Below, one piece after another: positions 1 through 11,589 of a stretch of 64,000 bases of DNA. The notes beneath the pieces were generated by a model, which saw only the letters and a list, made by a program, of their open reading frames with translations, was not told where the DNA came from and did no database searches. The position numbers and the translations under genes were made by a program. Each line of letters starts with the position of its first letter. The first letter of the stretch is position 1. Source of the DNA: Liolophura sinensis (taxonomy: Eukaryota > Mollusca > Polyplacophora > Chitonida > Chitonidae); NCBI RefSeq assembly GCF_032854445.1, contig NC_088295.1:1862501-1926500 (forward strand), given 5' to 3'.

Positions 1-943
1 ATTTAATATAATCTGTGTTTGTAAATTGTGACCTTTGCAAATATTTTTAATCATTATTTATTAGTTTTTGTTTTATCTTTGCATCATTTTTACCATTTCC
101 TTGATCATTCCATAAATCAATGGCAATAGTGTTACAAATCAGGTGCGTCATTTTAAGCTTATGTTTTAGATGTGTGCTACTTCCTGTACTTATAGCCTTT
201 GTCTTTGTGGTCTTTTGTATATACTTATTATATAGATATATATATATATATATTTTAAGCAAAGATTAACTATCCAGATTTCTAGCCGGTTGTGTTTTAC
301 TCGATCTGTCATGGGTCGTCATCTTTTATGTTGTGTCTATGCAATTTCTCTTGTGTGTTTTACGGTGATATTTGTTGCATTTCATGCAGTTGGTAGACAG
401 GTATCCCGTACACAAAGTTTATATGTGTGAATGTACAAGGAGAAAGGTGTTTTCTCAGGTCAGTTACTGTTGTGTGCTCAGTCTATATCGGGGTTGTCCG
501 ACGGGTACATTCATGCTGACATTGTGTACTGTTCGATTGCATCTCATTAAAGTTTGTCGTTGACAGAACCACTTCAACATTCACTAAACATTTTCCTCAT
601 GTGTTTCTGTATCTTTGGAAACACCTCCTTTTCTACTATAAGCAGGATGTCATACATACATATATATGTATATCAAAATTCAAGAGAAGATTTACAGTGC
701 ATAATATTGTGTAACTTGGTGTTAAAACTGCTAATGTCTGGCTCATGGATGTCATAAGCCTTTGTGAGATTTCCCTTGTACAGTATTTTTGTACCTCTGG
801 CCGTGTGATGTCTTCCAGTGGACTTGCCTGCTGGTGGTCAGTTTATCTGACCATGTGAATCTTGTATTCCCATCATCAGTTGTTACATGTCACGTAGGTT
901 TTGATTAGCTCGCTGATCCACATGGTGATTGTACATGCAGGCT
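1..943. other. Unassigned AT-rich sequence
   Basis: No gene could be supported here. A short TA microsatellite lies around 236-252. The only coding-like signal is the weak exon candidate at 390-458, listed separately. The stretch could belong to the 3' part of a gene lying to the left of the window, but nothing visible proves it. Confidence 0.4.
390..458 (+). CDS. Weak candidate internal exon of an unknown gene
   Basis: An acceptor-like ttcatgcag precedes 390 and a GT follows 458. The 69 nt between them form 23 open codons (LVDRYPVHKVYMCECTRRKV...). No partner exon was found on either side and the protein is not recognised. An open stretch this short bounded by AG and GT is expected often by chance, so this is a note rather than a firm call. 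Confidence 0.15.
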
Positions 944-1580
944 CAGTTCATGGTAACTACAATGTGAACACATGTTAAACACATACGTGTGTACTATTAC
1001 ATCAGTTCGTGGTACCTACAGTGTGAACACATGTTAAACACATACGTGTGTACTATTACATCAGTTTGTGGTACCTACAGTGTGAACACATGTGAAACAC
1101 ATACGTGTGTACTATTAAATGATTTTGTGGTACCTACATACGTGTGTACTATTACATCAGTTTGTGGTACCTACAGTGTGAACACATGTGAAACACATAC
1201 GTGTGTACTATTAAATGATTTTGTGGTACCTACAAAGTGAACACATGTTAAACACATACATGTATACTATTACATCAGTTCATGGCACCTACAGTGGGAA
1301 CACATGTTAAACACATACGTGTGTACTATTACATCAGTTTGTGGTACCTACAGTGTGAACACATGTTAAACACATACGTGTATACTATTATACAGTTCGT
1401 GGTACCTACAGTGTGAACACATGTTAAACACATATGTGTGTACTATTACATCAGTTTGTGGTACCTACAGTGTGAACACATGTTAAACACATACGTGTGT
1501 ACTATTACATCAGTTCGTGGTACCTACAGTGTGAGCACATGTTAAACACATACGTGTGTACTATTACATCAGTTCATGGT
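944..1580. repeat. Minisatellite, about 59-bp unit, ~10 copies
   Basis: A unit containing gtggtacctacagtgtgaac and acacatacgtgtgtactatt recurs about every 59 bp, with point differences and some partial copies. Short open frames across it are by-products of the repetition. Confidence 0.9.
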
Positions 1581-2599
1581 CATTACCATCCAGTTAATCC
1601 ATGATGGCTTCTGGAAGTATTTTACTTAATTTGCTACATTGAAAATTTTATGATAGATTTCAGTGTCTCAAATTAAACAGTTATTGCCTTTTGCCCCTAC
1701 TCTTAAAGAATAGAAAATTAAAGTCATTTGTCCAAGAATTACCCTCAATACCTATTGCTCTGTTGAAAAACTATGAGATTACTAACAATTATTTTGTGTT
1801 GCAAATCCTCAGATTACTCTAATAGCAACTCTTGATTATTCTTGTATCAAACTTTTAGATTGTTCTGTTGGTAAACTCTCAGTAAATTCTGTTGGCAAAC
1901 TCTCAGTTGGCAAACTTGCAGATCTGTTGACAGACTCTCAGATTACTGCTAATTGTCAGGAGCCTGCCATGTACTCTGAGAATGTGATCTTCTTGATGGC
2001 TCAGATAGATAACATCTCCTAGGTTTTACTTTTGAACAATTCAGACGTTAAAGGATCTGAATGTTTTTTGCTTGTTTTTTCATTCTTTGATAAGATTCAG
2101 TTGTGAGATTAGAAGCAATTTCCAGTTTTGCCTGTTTATGTTTGTTTTTCACTTTCACATTAGTGTTTTGGATTGCACAGTGTTCATTGACTCTTTGTTA
2201 CATTTTTGTTGGCGATATTAGGTCTGGCCCCAGTTGTTGTAGTTGTCAGATCTACCTGATTACATTGAGCAAATGAAGCATTAGCTCATATGAGCCCTGT
2301 GGTGCTAACTTACATCTGTTCCCAAACATTGAATAAAATTGTTATTTTGACATTTTAATGTGTTGTTTCTTTCACCTGTCATTTGTTCATCATGCCTGTA
2401 GCCAGAGATGATCATTCAGGCAAATGTGGTCTTGTTTTAATCTACCGTAAATACTGTGTGTTTGGCATGTTGTAAAGTTTTATATCACAGCACCTGCAGA
2501 GAGGATCAGCCTGTGTGAATAATCTTATCAACTAACAACTAGGTTGATGATCAAGTTCATAATTATCTCCAGGTTTACAGAGCACCTGGGAGTTGACTG
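1581..2599. other. Unassigned sequence; possible poly(A) signal near 2332
   Basis: No open frame or splice chain was found. A plus-strand AATAAA-like motif (ttgaataaaattg) lies near 2331-2337 and could mark the end of a transcript from the left. A locally repeated gttggcaaactctcag-type segment lies at 1860-1940. Confidence 0.35.
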
Positions 2600-5500
2600 C
2601 TTTATGGACCTCTCTGGCCAAGTTGTTTAATGCGCTCTTCAGGAGAAGGATCATCTCATGGCCAATGAGCTTGTAAGTGTTACATGACCTATAGGAACCC
2701 TCACTGGCCAAGTTATCTAATGGGTTCTGCAGGAGGAGGATTAGCTCTTGACCAATAAGCTTGTAAGTGTTACATGACCTATAGGAACCCTCACTGGCCA
2801 AGTTATCTAATGGGTTCTGCATGAGGAGGATTAGCTCTTGACCAATGAGCTTGTAAGTGTTACATGACCTATAGGAACCCTCACTGGCCAAGTTATCTAA
2901 TGGGGTCTGCACGAGGAGGATTAGCTCTTGACAAATGAGCTTGTAAGTGTTACATGACCTATAGGAACTCTCGCTGGCCAAGTTGTTTAATGGGTTCTGC
3001 ATGAGGAGGATTAGCTCTTGACCAATAAGCTTGTAAGTGTTACATGACCTATAGGAACCTTCACTGGCCAGGTTATCTAATGGGTTCTGCATGAGGAGGA
3101 TTAGCTCTTGACCAATAAGCTTGTAAGTGTTACATGACCTATAGGAACCCTCACTGGCCAGGTTATCTAATGGGTTCTGCGGGAGGAGGATTAGCTCTTG
3201 ACCAATGAGCTTGTAAGTGTTACATGACCTATAGGAACCCTCACTGGCCAAGTTATCTAATGGGTTCTGCAGGAGGAGGATTAGCTCTTGACCAAAAAAC
3301 TTGTAAGTGTTACATGACCTATGTGGACACTCATTGGCCAGTTTGTCTGATGGCTTCTCCAGAAGAAGGATTATTTCTTGATGACTGAGCTTGTAAATGT
3401 TATGCGAACTATAGGGGCACTGGCTGGACAACATGTCTGACGGGTTCTCCAGAAGGGGGTTTGTAAGTGTTGAATGAACTGTATGGACACTCACTGGCCA
3501 GTTTGTCTGATGGCTTCTCCAGAAGAAGGATTATTTCTTGATGACTGAGCTTGTAAATGTTACGTGAACTATAGGGGCACTGGCTGGACAACATGTCTGA
3601 CGGGTTCTCCAGAAGGGGGTTTGTAAGTGTTGAATGAACTGTATGGACACTCACTGGCCAGTTTGTCTGATGGCTTTTCCAGGAGAAGGATTATTTCTTG
3701 ATGACTGAGCTTGTAAATGTTACGTGAACTATAGGGGCACTGGCTGGACAACATGTCTGACGGGTTCTCTAGAAGGGGGTTTGTAAGTGTCGAATGAACT
3801 GTATGGACACTCACTGGCCAGTTTGTCTGATGGCTTTTCCAGAAGAAGGATTATTTCTTGATGGCTGAGCTTGTAAATGTTACGTGAACTATAGGGGCAC
3901 TGGCTGGACAACATGTCTGACGGGTTCTCCAGAAGGGGGCTTGTAAGTGTCGAATGAACTGTATGGACACTCACTGGCCAGTTTGTCTGATGGCTTCTCC
4001 AGAAGAAGGATTATTTCTTGATGACTGAGCTTGTAAATGTTACGTGAACTATAGGGGCACTGGCTGGACAACATGTCTGACAGGTTCTCCAGAAGGGGGT
4101 TACATGACCTATGTGGACACTCACTGGCCAGTTTGTCTGATGGCTTCTCCAGAAGAAGGATTATTTCTTGATGACTGAGCTTGTAAATGTTATGTGAACT
4201 ATAGGGGCACTGGCTGGACAACATGTCTGACGGGTTCTCCAGAAGGGGGTTTGTAAGTGTCGAATGAACTGTATGGACACTCACTGGCCAGTTTGTCTGA
4301 TGGCTTCTCCAGGAGAAGGATTGTTTCTTGATGACTGAGCTTGTAAATGTTATGTGAACTATAGGGGCACTGGCTGGACAACATGTCTGACGGGTTCTCC
4401 AGAAGGGGGCTTGTAAGTGTCGAATGAACTGTATGGACACTCACTGGCCAGTTTGTCTGATGGCTTCTCCAGGAGAAGGATTGTTTCTTGATGACTGAGC
4501 TTGTAAATGTTACGTGAACTATAGGGGCACTGGCTGGACAACATGTCTGACAGGTTCTCCAGAAGGGGGCTTGTAAGTGTTACATGACCTATGTGGACAC
4601 TCACTGGCCAGTTTGTCTGATGGGTTATCCATGAGGAGAGTTAGCTCTTGACCAATGAGCTTCTAAGTGTCATGTGAACTGTAGGAACCCTCGCTGGCCA
4701 AGTTATCTAATGGGTTCTGCAGGAGGAGGATTAGCTCTTGACCAAAAAACTTGTAAGTGTTACATGACCTATGTGGACACTCATTGGCCAGTTTGTCTGA
4801 TGGCTTCTCCAGGAGAAGGATTATTTCTTGATGACTGAGCTTGTAAATGTTACGTGAACTATAGGGGCACTGGCTGGACAACATGTCTGACGGGTTCTCC
4901 AGAAGGGGGTTTGTAAGTGTCGAATGAACTGTATGGACACTCACTGGCCAGTTTGTCTGATGGCTTCTCCAGAAGAAGGATTATTTCTTGATGACTGAGC
5001 TTGTAAATGTTATGCGAACTATAGGGGCACTGGCTGGACAACATGTCTGACAGGTTCTCCAGAAGGGGGTTACATGACCTATGTGGACACTCACTGGCCA
5101 GTTTGTCTGATGGCTTCTCCAGGAGAAGGATTATTTCTTGATGACTGAGCTTGTAAATGTTATGTGAACTATAGGGGCACTGGCTGGACAACATGTCTGA
5201 CGGGTTCTCTAGAAGGGGGTTTGTAAGTGTCGAATGAACTGTATGGACACTCACTGGCCAGTTTGTCTGATGGCTTCTCCAGGAGAAGGATTATTTCTTG
5301 ATGACTGAGCTTGTAAATGTTACGTGAACTATAGGGGCACTGGCTGGACAACATGTCTGACGGGTTCTTCAGAAGGGGGTTTGTAAGTGTTGAATGAACT
5401 GTATGGACACTCACTGGCCAGTTTGTCTGATGGCTTCTCCAGAAGAAGGATTATTTCTTTATGACTGAGCTTGTAAATGTTACGTGAACTATAGGGGCAC

Positions 5501-5775
5501 TGGCTGGACAACATGTCTGACGGGTTCTCCAGAAGGGGGTTTGTAAGTGTCGAATGAACTGTATGGACACTCACTGGCCAGTTTGTCTGATGGGTTATCC
5601 ATGAGGAGAGTTAGCTCTTGACCAATGAGCTTCTAAGTGTCATGTGAACTGTAGGAACCCTCGCTGGCCAAGTTATCTAATGGGTTCTGCAGGAGGAGGA
5701 TTAGCTCTTGACCACTGAGCTTGCAAGTATCGCATGAGCTGTATCAACATTCACTGGTCAGTTTGTGTAATGGGT
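2600..5775. repeat. Large composite minisatellite (90-bp and 160-bp units)
   Basis: From about 2640 to 3300 a 90-bp unit (ttgtaagtgttacatgacct...) repeats head to tail. From about 3300 to 5600 a 160-bp higher-order unit takes over, made of one 90-bp-like and one 70-bp-like variant, with occasional unit deletions (4080-4120, 5070-5090) and returns of the 90-bp form (4620-4770, 5590-5720). The 90-bp unit is a multiple of three, so the minus strand stays open for about 320 codons at 2532-3494. The 160-bp unit is not, so frames break there. I read this as satellite DNA rather than a repeat-protein gene. Confidence 0.9.
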
Positions 5776-6955
5776 TCTCCAGTAGTCATTTTTTTTTTGG
5801 AAAGGAATAAATTGACCACTCTCTGCAAACCAATACGGTATGTGCTTTTAAGTCGTTTAATTAAAAAAATATCTGAACATGAAAAGAGATAAGTATGCAT
5901 TTTAGATGTCAGTTTCACTTAAAATCAATCAACGTTTAGTTCAAATTGATGAATGTTAATTGATGTACATACAGCAGGACAATGCGCATGCTTTTACGTG
6001 AATTTGTTGACGTCATGAGCCATATATGATCTTTAATTAAATGTTGTTTTTAGAAATGAAAACTCAATCATATAAAACATACCATAACATATTGCGCATA
6101 ACATGTTTAACTCTGTAACTTTATTTCCAGAAGCAATCTGTGTAACTTTAAATTACACTTTTGACAAAGCTTTAATCACTCTATTCCTGCAGTCATGTAT
6201 GGTAAAAAAAACAAATGATACGGGATGATTATTTGTCGGCTTTGGTTGGGGGGATGGGGGGAGGGTTGCTAAAGAGGTTTACCCTGCGACCACATGTCAT
6301 TCAGTGACGAAACATTTTCCACGAATTCTAGTCATTTACGGTTCATGGTGCTGAAACTTGGTTCATTGCCCATGTGTTTAATACACGAATAAAGTTCAAA
6401 TTTCGAGCCGTTTCGCTTATGGCCGTTTTTGAACTTTGGCCGTCCTTGAGACGGTTTGTCATAATTTGAACTGCAGCTTGTTATGTGGCATCACTTTGAC
6501 AAGTGATAACATATATTAAATCTACGAATTTCGTGCTGTTCTGTTCATTTTCATTGAAATTATGGCCGTTTTGTTCCGTTTTAGTTTTTGACATATATTT
6601 TATATGACTGTTCAACTGAATGTTCGAACTGATGTGGGATACGTCGCGAAAGCAATACTTGCAGAATGGCTGCTTTAATCAAGCATTCACCGACGGTCAC
6701 CATAATTCCTTTTTGGCGCCAGTGCCTGTGCCTACATTCTAAAGATATAAAATTAAAAGCAATGAAAACGTTGAAATGAAGTATGAATCTGATAAAAACC
6801 ACGTCACGTTTCAACCACGTCACGTCTTTTTGTTCTTTTTTTTTGAAATAGTTCGTTTCAAGGTCCATCCAGCAAATGCATTCTTATATCTATAAATATA
6901 TGGTTTTTCATTGATGAAATCAAGTAATGTGTGCGTGTTGAGTGGCAAAACCGAA
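5776..6955. other. Unassigned AT-rich intergenic sequence
   Basis: No tandem repeat, RNA gene or supported coding exon was seen. A short G-rich tract occurs at 6246-6266. Confidence 0.4.
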
Positions 6956-7113
6956 AGTGACGTCTCTGGACACAATATGACCAGAAAAAATTCAGAGTTT
7001 CAAATACATTTTGCTAGGTAGAAAAAATTAAATCTTTAGTGACGTCTCTGGACACAATATGACCAAAAAAAATTCATAGTTTCAAATGCATTTTGCTGGG
7101 TAAAAAAATTCTA
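6956..7113. repeat. Direct tandem duplication, ~82 bp, two copies
   Basis: The segment beginning agtgacgtctctggacacaa at 6956 is repeated at 7038 with a few substitutions and an A-run length change. Confidence 0.8.
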
Positions 7114-7333
7114 AAATAATAAATAAATGGAACTATTTTTATGGACAGTGTTCAGTCCTCTTTCATTTGACATATGCTTTACACTAAGATTTTCTTTGCC
7201 TTGAAACGTTTTGAGTTTCAGTTATTTTTGCTTTATACCATGTTATTTTACACACTTCTTAAAATGCTTAAATGAATCAACAAAAAATAAAACAGAGGAC
7301 GTCAAAAGCTGTCGACAATAAGTAAATTTTATT

Positions 7334-7387
7334 ATACATACATGTATATTATAATGATGGTTCATATTATAATATACATGTATGTAT
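7334..7387. repeat. Perfect inverted repeat, 22-bp arms, 10-bp loop
   Basis: 7334-7355 and 7366-7387 are exact reverse complements, separated by the 10-bp loop gatggttcat. The arms are AT-rich (core acatgtata). The element could extrude a cruciform or be the remnant of a small foldback transposon. No coding sequence or target-site duplication is evident. Confidence 0.9.
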
Positions 7388-7498
7388 CTTAACATTTGTC
7401 GTAATTAACAAAAGGCATTGGCCACAAATGCTGATGATGTGAGCAATTTGTGTCCTAAAACTGTAGTCGTTGAAACCTGGACACTAAAAGTTGATGCA

Positions 7499-7722
7499 AT
7501 GTTGACAATGATAAAAATACTACGCGTATATAGCAATATGATGCAAAGTTGACAGCAATAAAAATACTACACGTATATAGCAATATGATGCAAAGTTGAC
7601 AGCAATAAAAATACTACACGTATATAGCAATATGATGCAAAGTTGACAGCAATAAAAATACTACACGTATATAGCAATATGATGCAAAGTTGACAGCAAT
7701 AAAAATACTACACGTATACAGA
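7499..7722. repeat. Minisatellite, 47-bp unit, 4-5 copies
   Basis: The unit contains gatgcaaagttgacagcaat and actacacgtatatagcaata, and the copies are almost identical. Confidence 0.9.
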
Positions 7723-8639
7723 CAACATATACTAAACAGTTGAGTATACTTAAAACTTTTATAGACTTTCAATGTTTGATCAAAACTAAATTCAAAGAAC
7801 TACTCCATTTGCAAAATATATTTGTTTAAAAACGAATGTTTAAGTTGATAAAGATTAATCTTAACCTTAATTGTTGATTCTAAATTGTAGATATGCAGTT
7901 ATCATAAACACAGTACATCTCTCAATTACATGTGTTAAATTTAATTTCTCCGTCGCTTCCACTTTTACTTAATCTTACGCCACGTAAAGACAAATTATCT
8001 CACCCATTGCTGACGTATCTTCTCAAACTGAAGCAAATTTGCCTTAGACGAGGTCATATCTGTCTGACATCGCATGCGCATCTGGCAAATTGTACCGAAG
8101 ATTTTGTTCTTGAAGAAACAGTCCCATCGTAACCCTTGAAATGATCTCTATCCGATCAGAAGGAACGCTAGAAATGCCTCAGTCACGACAGACACCCCGT
8201 CGGACAATCAGTGCTTGACAGTGCAGGTCATATTGCAACATATAGCGAATTATCAAACAAAACAGAGAAAATCGTTAATATCAGCAAAAATCATTAAAAA
8301 TAAAAAAGTAAGTGTTGTAGCTGGATTGTGGAGACTTCTCTAACAAAACTACACATGCCAAGATCTTGCATACGTGTTTTACGTACATGCATAGTTCAGT
8401 ATAATGTCTATACTAACTTCGAAGGAAAAGCATAACTTAGAAATGCGATCAGAAATAAAACACATCACGTGAAACATAGATAATTATTGTGAGACATTAT
8501 GAAATTCATCTTGTCCGTCGACCGAATGAATGTCAGATATATTAAATATGGAGGTAGCACATTTAACGCTGTTGAATAACGCGCATATTAAGAATATTTG
8601 TGTTATTCACATGTATAATGATGCATTAAGGCTGTCAAC
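7723..8639. other. Unassigned AT-rich sequence
   Basis: Nothing beyond short chance open frames could be seen here. Confidence 0.4.
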
Positions 8640-8890
8640 ATTTCCTTTCTCGTCTGCACACACGCAGCTAGTCCGTCGTTTGCAAAAATATGATTGGTCC
8701 ACATTTCCGTTCTCGTCTGCACACACACAGCTAGTTCGTTATTTGCAAAAACGTGATTTGTTCACATTTCCTTTCCCGTCTGCACATACACATATATAGC
8801 TAGTCCGTCATTTGCAAAAACGAGATTGGTCCACACTTCCTTTCCTGTCTGCACATACACATATAGCTAGTACGTCATTTGCAGAAACAT
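8640..8890. repeat. Degenerate minisatellite, ~62-bp unit, 4 copies
   Basis: Copies share cacatttcctttc..gtctgcaca, then cagctagtccgt..tttgcaaaa, with indels in the CA-rich part (acacatatag). An 89-codon open frame across it is a by-product. Confidence 0.8.
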
Positions 8891-9319
8891 GATTGATATT
8901 TTCATTTCACTGACTTTATGCAGACCCCATAAATAACGGCGTGGTCGTGTGTTTATGTCGTCCTGTTGGAATAGAGGGAAAAACCAAGTTAGAAATGTTA
9001 TCTGCATGGTCGTTCTGTCAGTGTTCGTTCCGTTAATATTAACAGTTTCATGTACACTTCTAAAACTGTAGTATGTGTTCTCTCAGTAGCTTGGATAACA
9101 ACATTTAAATGTCTTTAACGTTTTCAAATCCAAGACACTATTAATATAGGACAAGCCAATGCTTCAGGTGCTGCGTTGTTCATAGTTCATGGTTCATAGC
9201 AGTTCTATAAGTTGTAAGTTCTCGGACTAGCGAATTTGGACCATCCAGATCTTTATATGACTCACGGTGATGTTATGCCGATATTAAAACAGCACCAAAA
9301 ACACGCCATGAGTGGTGCC

Positions 9320-9324
9320 AAAAA
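9320..9324 (-). terminator. Pol III terminator of the tRNA-Ile gene
   Basis: A run of five T on the minus strand starts 6 nt downstream of the tRNA 3' end, the usual place and form of an RNA polymerase III stop. Confidence 0.8.
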
Positions 9325-9330
9325 CATAGC

Positions 9331-9439
9331 TGCTCCAGGTGAGGATCGAACTCACGACCTCCGCATTCCTCAGACCGTGTACACACGGTGAAGGTACTGT
9401 CTATAAGTACGGCGCGCTAACCGACTGAGCCACTGGAGC
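9331..9439 (-). tRNA. trnI-UAU: tRNA-Ile (anticodon UAU) with intron
   Basis: The minus strand folds into a tRNA. The acceptor stem GCTCCAG/CTGGAGC pairs fully with discriminator A. The D arm is of the GGCTCAGTCGGTTAGCGC type (A box). The anticodon stem CCGTA/TGCGG encloses loop CTTATA..A with anticodon TAT. The T arm is GTGAG-TTCGATC-CTCAC (B box). About 32 nt of extra sequence lies after position 37 and forms its own hairpin (accgtgt/acacggt), as expected for the intron that eukaryotic tRNA-Ile(UAU) genes carry. CCA is not encoded. All stems are intact, so it looks functional. Confidence 0.93.
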
Positions 9440-10019
9440 GCTGAGTGGTGGCAAGCTAAACTAACATTATAAAGGAAGACCAAACCGTGCTCTTATTGCC
9501 ACCTTAAATTGACCGATTTTTATGTAGATTGCAGTTAATTTAATATATGGTTGTATTTCTGGTAATAAATAAGCACCACAGACAGCAAAATAAATGAATT
9601 GTTGAGTATTTCTCAGGTCAGTTCGGTACAAGGTGCACGTCAACAAAATCCAACATGGCGCTGTCAGTGTCATCAGGGCGATGTTGTTGACGTGTTTGAC
9701 AATCTCAGACAGTAACCAGTTCTTGATTTTGGAATGTATGTCATTATTAGGACTGACGGTGGCTGACATATCTGTGTTTTGTGTTCGTGTTACTGAAGGT
9801 AAACACTGGAATGTTCATCCTATGTACATTTCATCCGTGTTGTTGTTGTTGTTGTCGTAATTTTTGTTGTGGAGTGGGGTTACTAACCCAGAGAGGGTAC
9901 ATACGACATACGAGGAGAAACCTCAGCAGATATGCCTGAAGTCTGGTAGTACAATGAGCGATAGACATCTACGGCTGAACACATAAACATGAAAACTTAC
10001 ACTCTGTTCATTCTAGACC
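9440..10019. other. Unassigned sequence
   Basis: Short overlapping open frames occur on both strands around 9467-9860, but no splice chain or recognisable protein supports them. Confidence 0.35.
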
Positions 10020-10192
10020 TAACAGCTCTTTCTCCATGCCCACCTCACCATGTTTGGGTCATTCATAGCCCCCAATACATTCCTACAATAGCGTTACAGT
10101 GGTCTCGCCGGGAGGTAGTCCACGCAAGCCATTCAACCACCACTCTGTAGAGCTTGTCGCTGGTCCACTTGCTTGTACCAGATATGCAACAT
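10020..10192 (+). repeat. Dispersed repeat, copy 1 (second copy at 13228-13410)
   Basis: About 170 bp running from ctttctccatgcccacctca to ccagatatgcaacatatat is more than 90% identical by eye to 13228-13410. The family is not recognised and has no coding capacity. Confidence 0.85.
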
Positions 10193-11589
10193 ATATCTCC
10201 ATGTCACCATGTCACAAATCCCTCGAATGCAGATTTGACTCGATCTGAAATAAGGTTCATAACGTCAAGATGAAGGTGTTAAAATCTATTCTACCTCTAA
10301 AAATGAAGAAAATGTCATAAAAACGGCATATTGCATGCAGCTTTGTACTGCTGATCTCGTTCCCTCCCCGCCAAAGGTCATACATTTTGGACCGATCATC
10401 GGCAAGCTTATTCCATTACCGTTAACCTGGATATTTCAAAGCTGTGTGTGTATGATGTCGTGTCTTAATGTTGAGTGACGTAGGGATGTGAAATGCACTG
10501 TAGTATGACGTCATACTGCTGAGCTCATAATGAAACGTCATAAAACAAATGTTCCTTTTTTTATGTCGTGTCATCCCGGTGTAAACTATCAAAAATGTAA
10601 AAACAGAAGTGATATCTATAAACTATGCGATATAACACTTTTTTTATCACTGAAGGAAATTCCGATAGTTCACCTTTATGTAAATCATAAAAGTAAATCT
10701 GACAAGTAAACAAAGTTAAATAGGATGAAGTCATATTACCCGGGGAGGTAAATGTACCGGCCCGTGTGTTGCCTGACACACTTGATGTTGTTTGAAAGGT
10801 TATTTCTATTTAATATGTGTATTTGCACATAGCCGGAAACTAGCAGCAGTTTAGAATCGGAATTTATACTGATTTAAAACAGTTGATCTTGTGTACATAG
10901 TTATGAAATGTGTATATACATGCACCTCTTCTCTTTTTGGAGCATGTTTGTTCAGATATGGCACTTCACTACACATAAAGTTTTAAGTATAATTGTTTAC
11001 CTGCCATAAAATTTAACAAAATACATGTGACCTGGAACTTGTGCATTCATCTACAGGTAGTTATATGCAAATGGCAAAGTGCCTTAAGACAAAAGTAGTT
11101 TGATTTCTGATTTATTAATATCACATTGATTTTACAAACTTTTCTGTCTTTTCTGCCTTATATATGCATGTACTCTGAACAGATTACCAACAACAAGCGT
11201 AGTTTGTACATGTGTCTAAATTACTAATGGCCATTGTTACGTGGTCAAAACATTAGGTTGTGTGTTAACAAAAGCTAATCTGAACTAGGTAGGGCTATAA
11301 ACATGTAACACGGATTAAGGGTTGTCAGCTGTTTTTTATCAGTGAGTGTAGATAATCATTGCTGATGCTAAGTCAAACAATTTCCAGGTAACAATGTTGG
11401 TATTTGGAACAAAACACAGTGTAGTTGAAAACGGGTGAGCACTAGTTTTAGTATACCAACCTTGTTTAGTACAGCCAGGCAGGTAAACAGAACCTTCATG
11501 AGGGTATATATCATTGTCATATGACTGAAAAATTGTTCATTGTGACGTCAAACCCTGTGCGCTCAAGAGAGTATACGTTAGATATCTTC
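10193..11589. other. Intergenic sequence upstream of TMF1
   Basis: No gene was supported. Around 11505-11560 there is a truncated 3' end of the SINE family seen at 36420-36766 (catatgactgaaaaattgtt). The TMF1 promoter and any upstream non-coding exon are expected in this stretch or just before the 51-bp array, but no TATA-like element could be assigned with confidence. Confidence 0.35.

Noticed and set aside
2532-3494. 320-codon open frame on the minus strand with 30-residue repeats
   Set aside because: The frame is open only because the 90-bp unit is a multiple of three and lacks stops. It breaks as soon as the unit becomes 160 bp. No splice sites or family match.
9467-9860. Overlapping open frames of 100 and 75 codons on opposite strands
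   Set aside because: No splice support, no recognisable protein and no codon-level signal.
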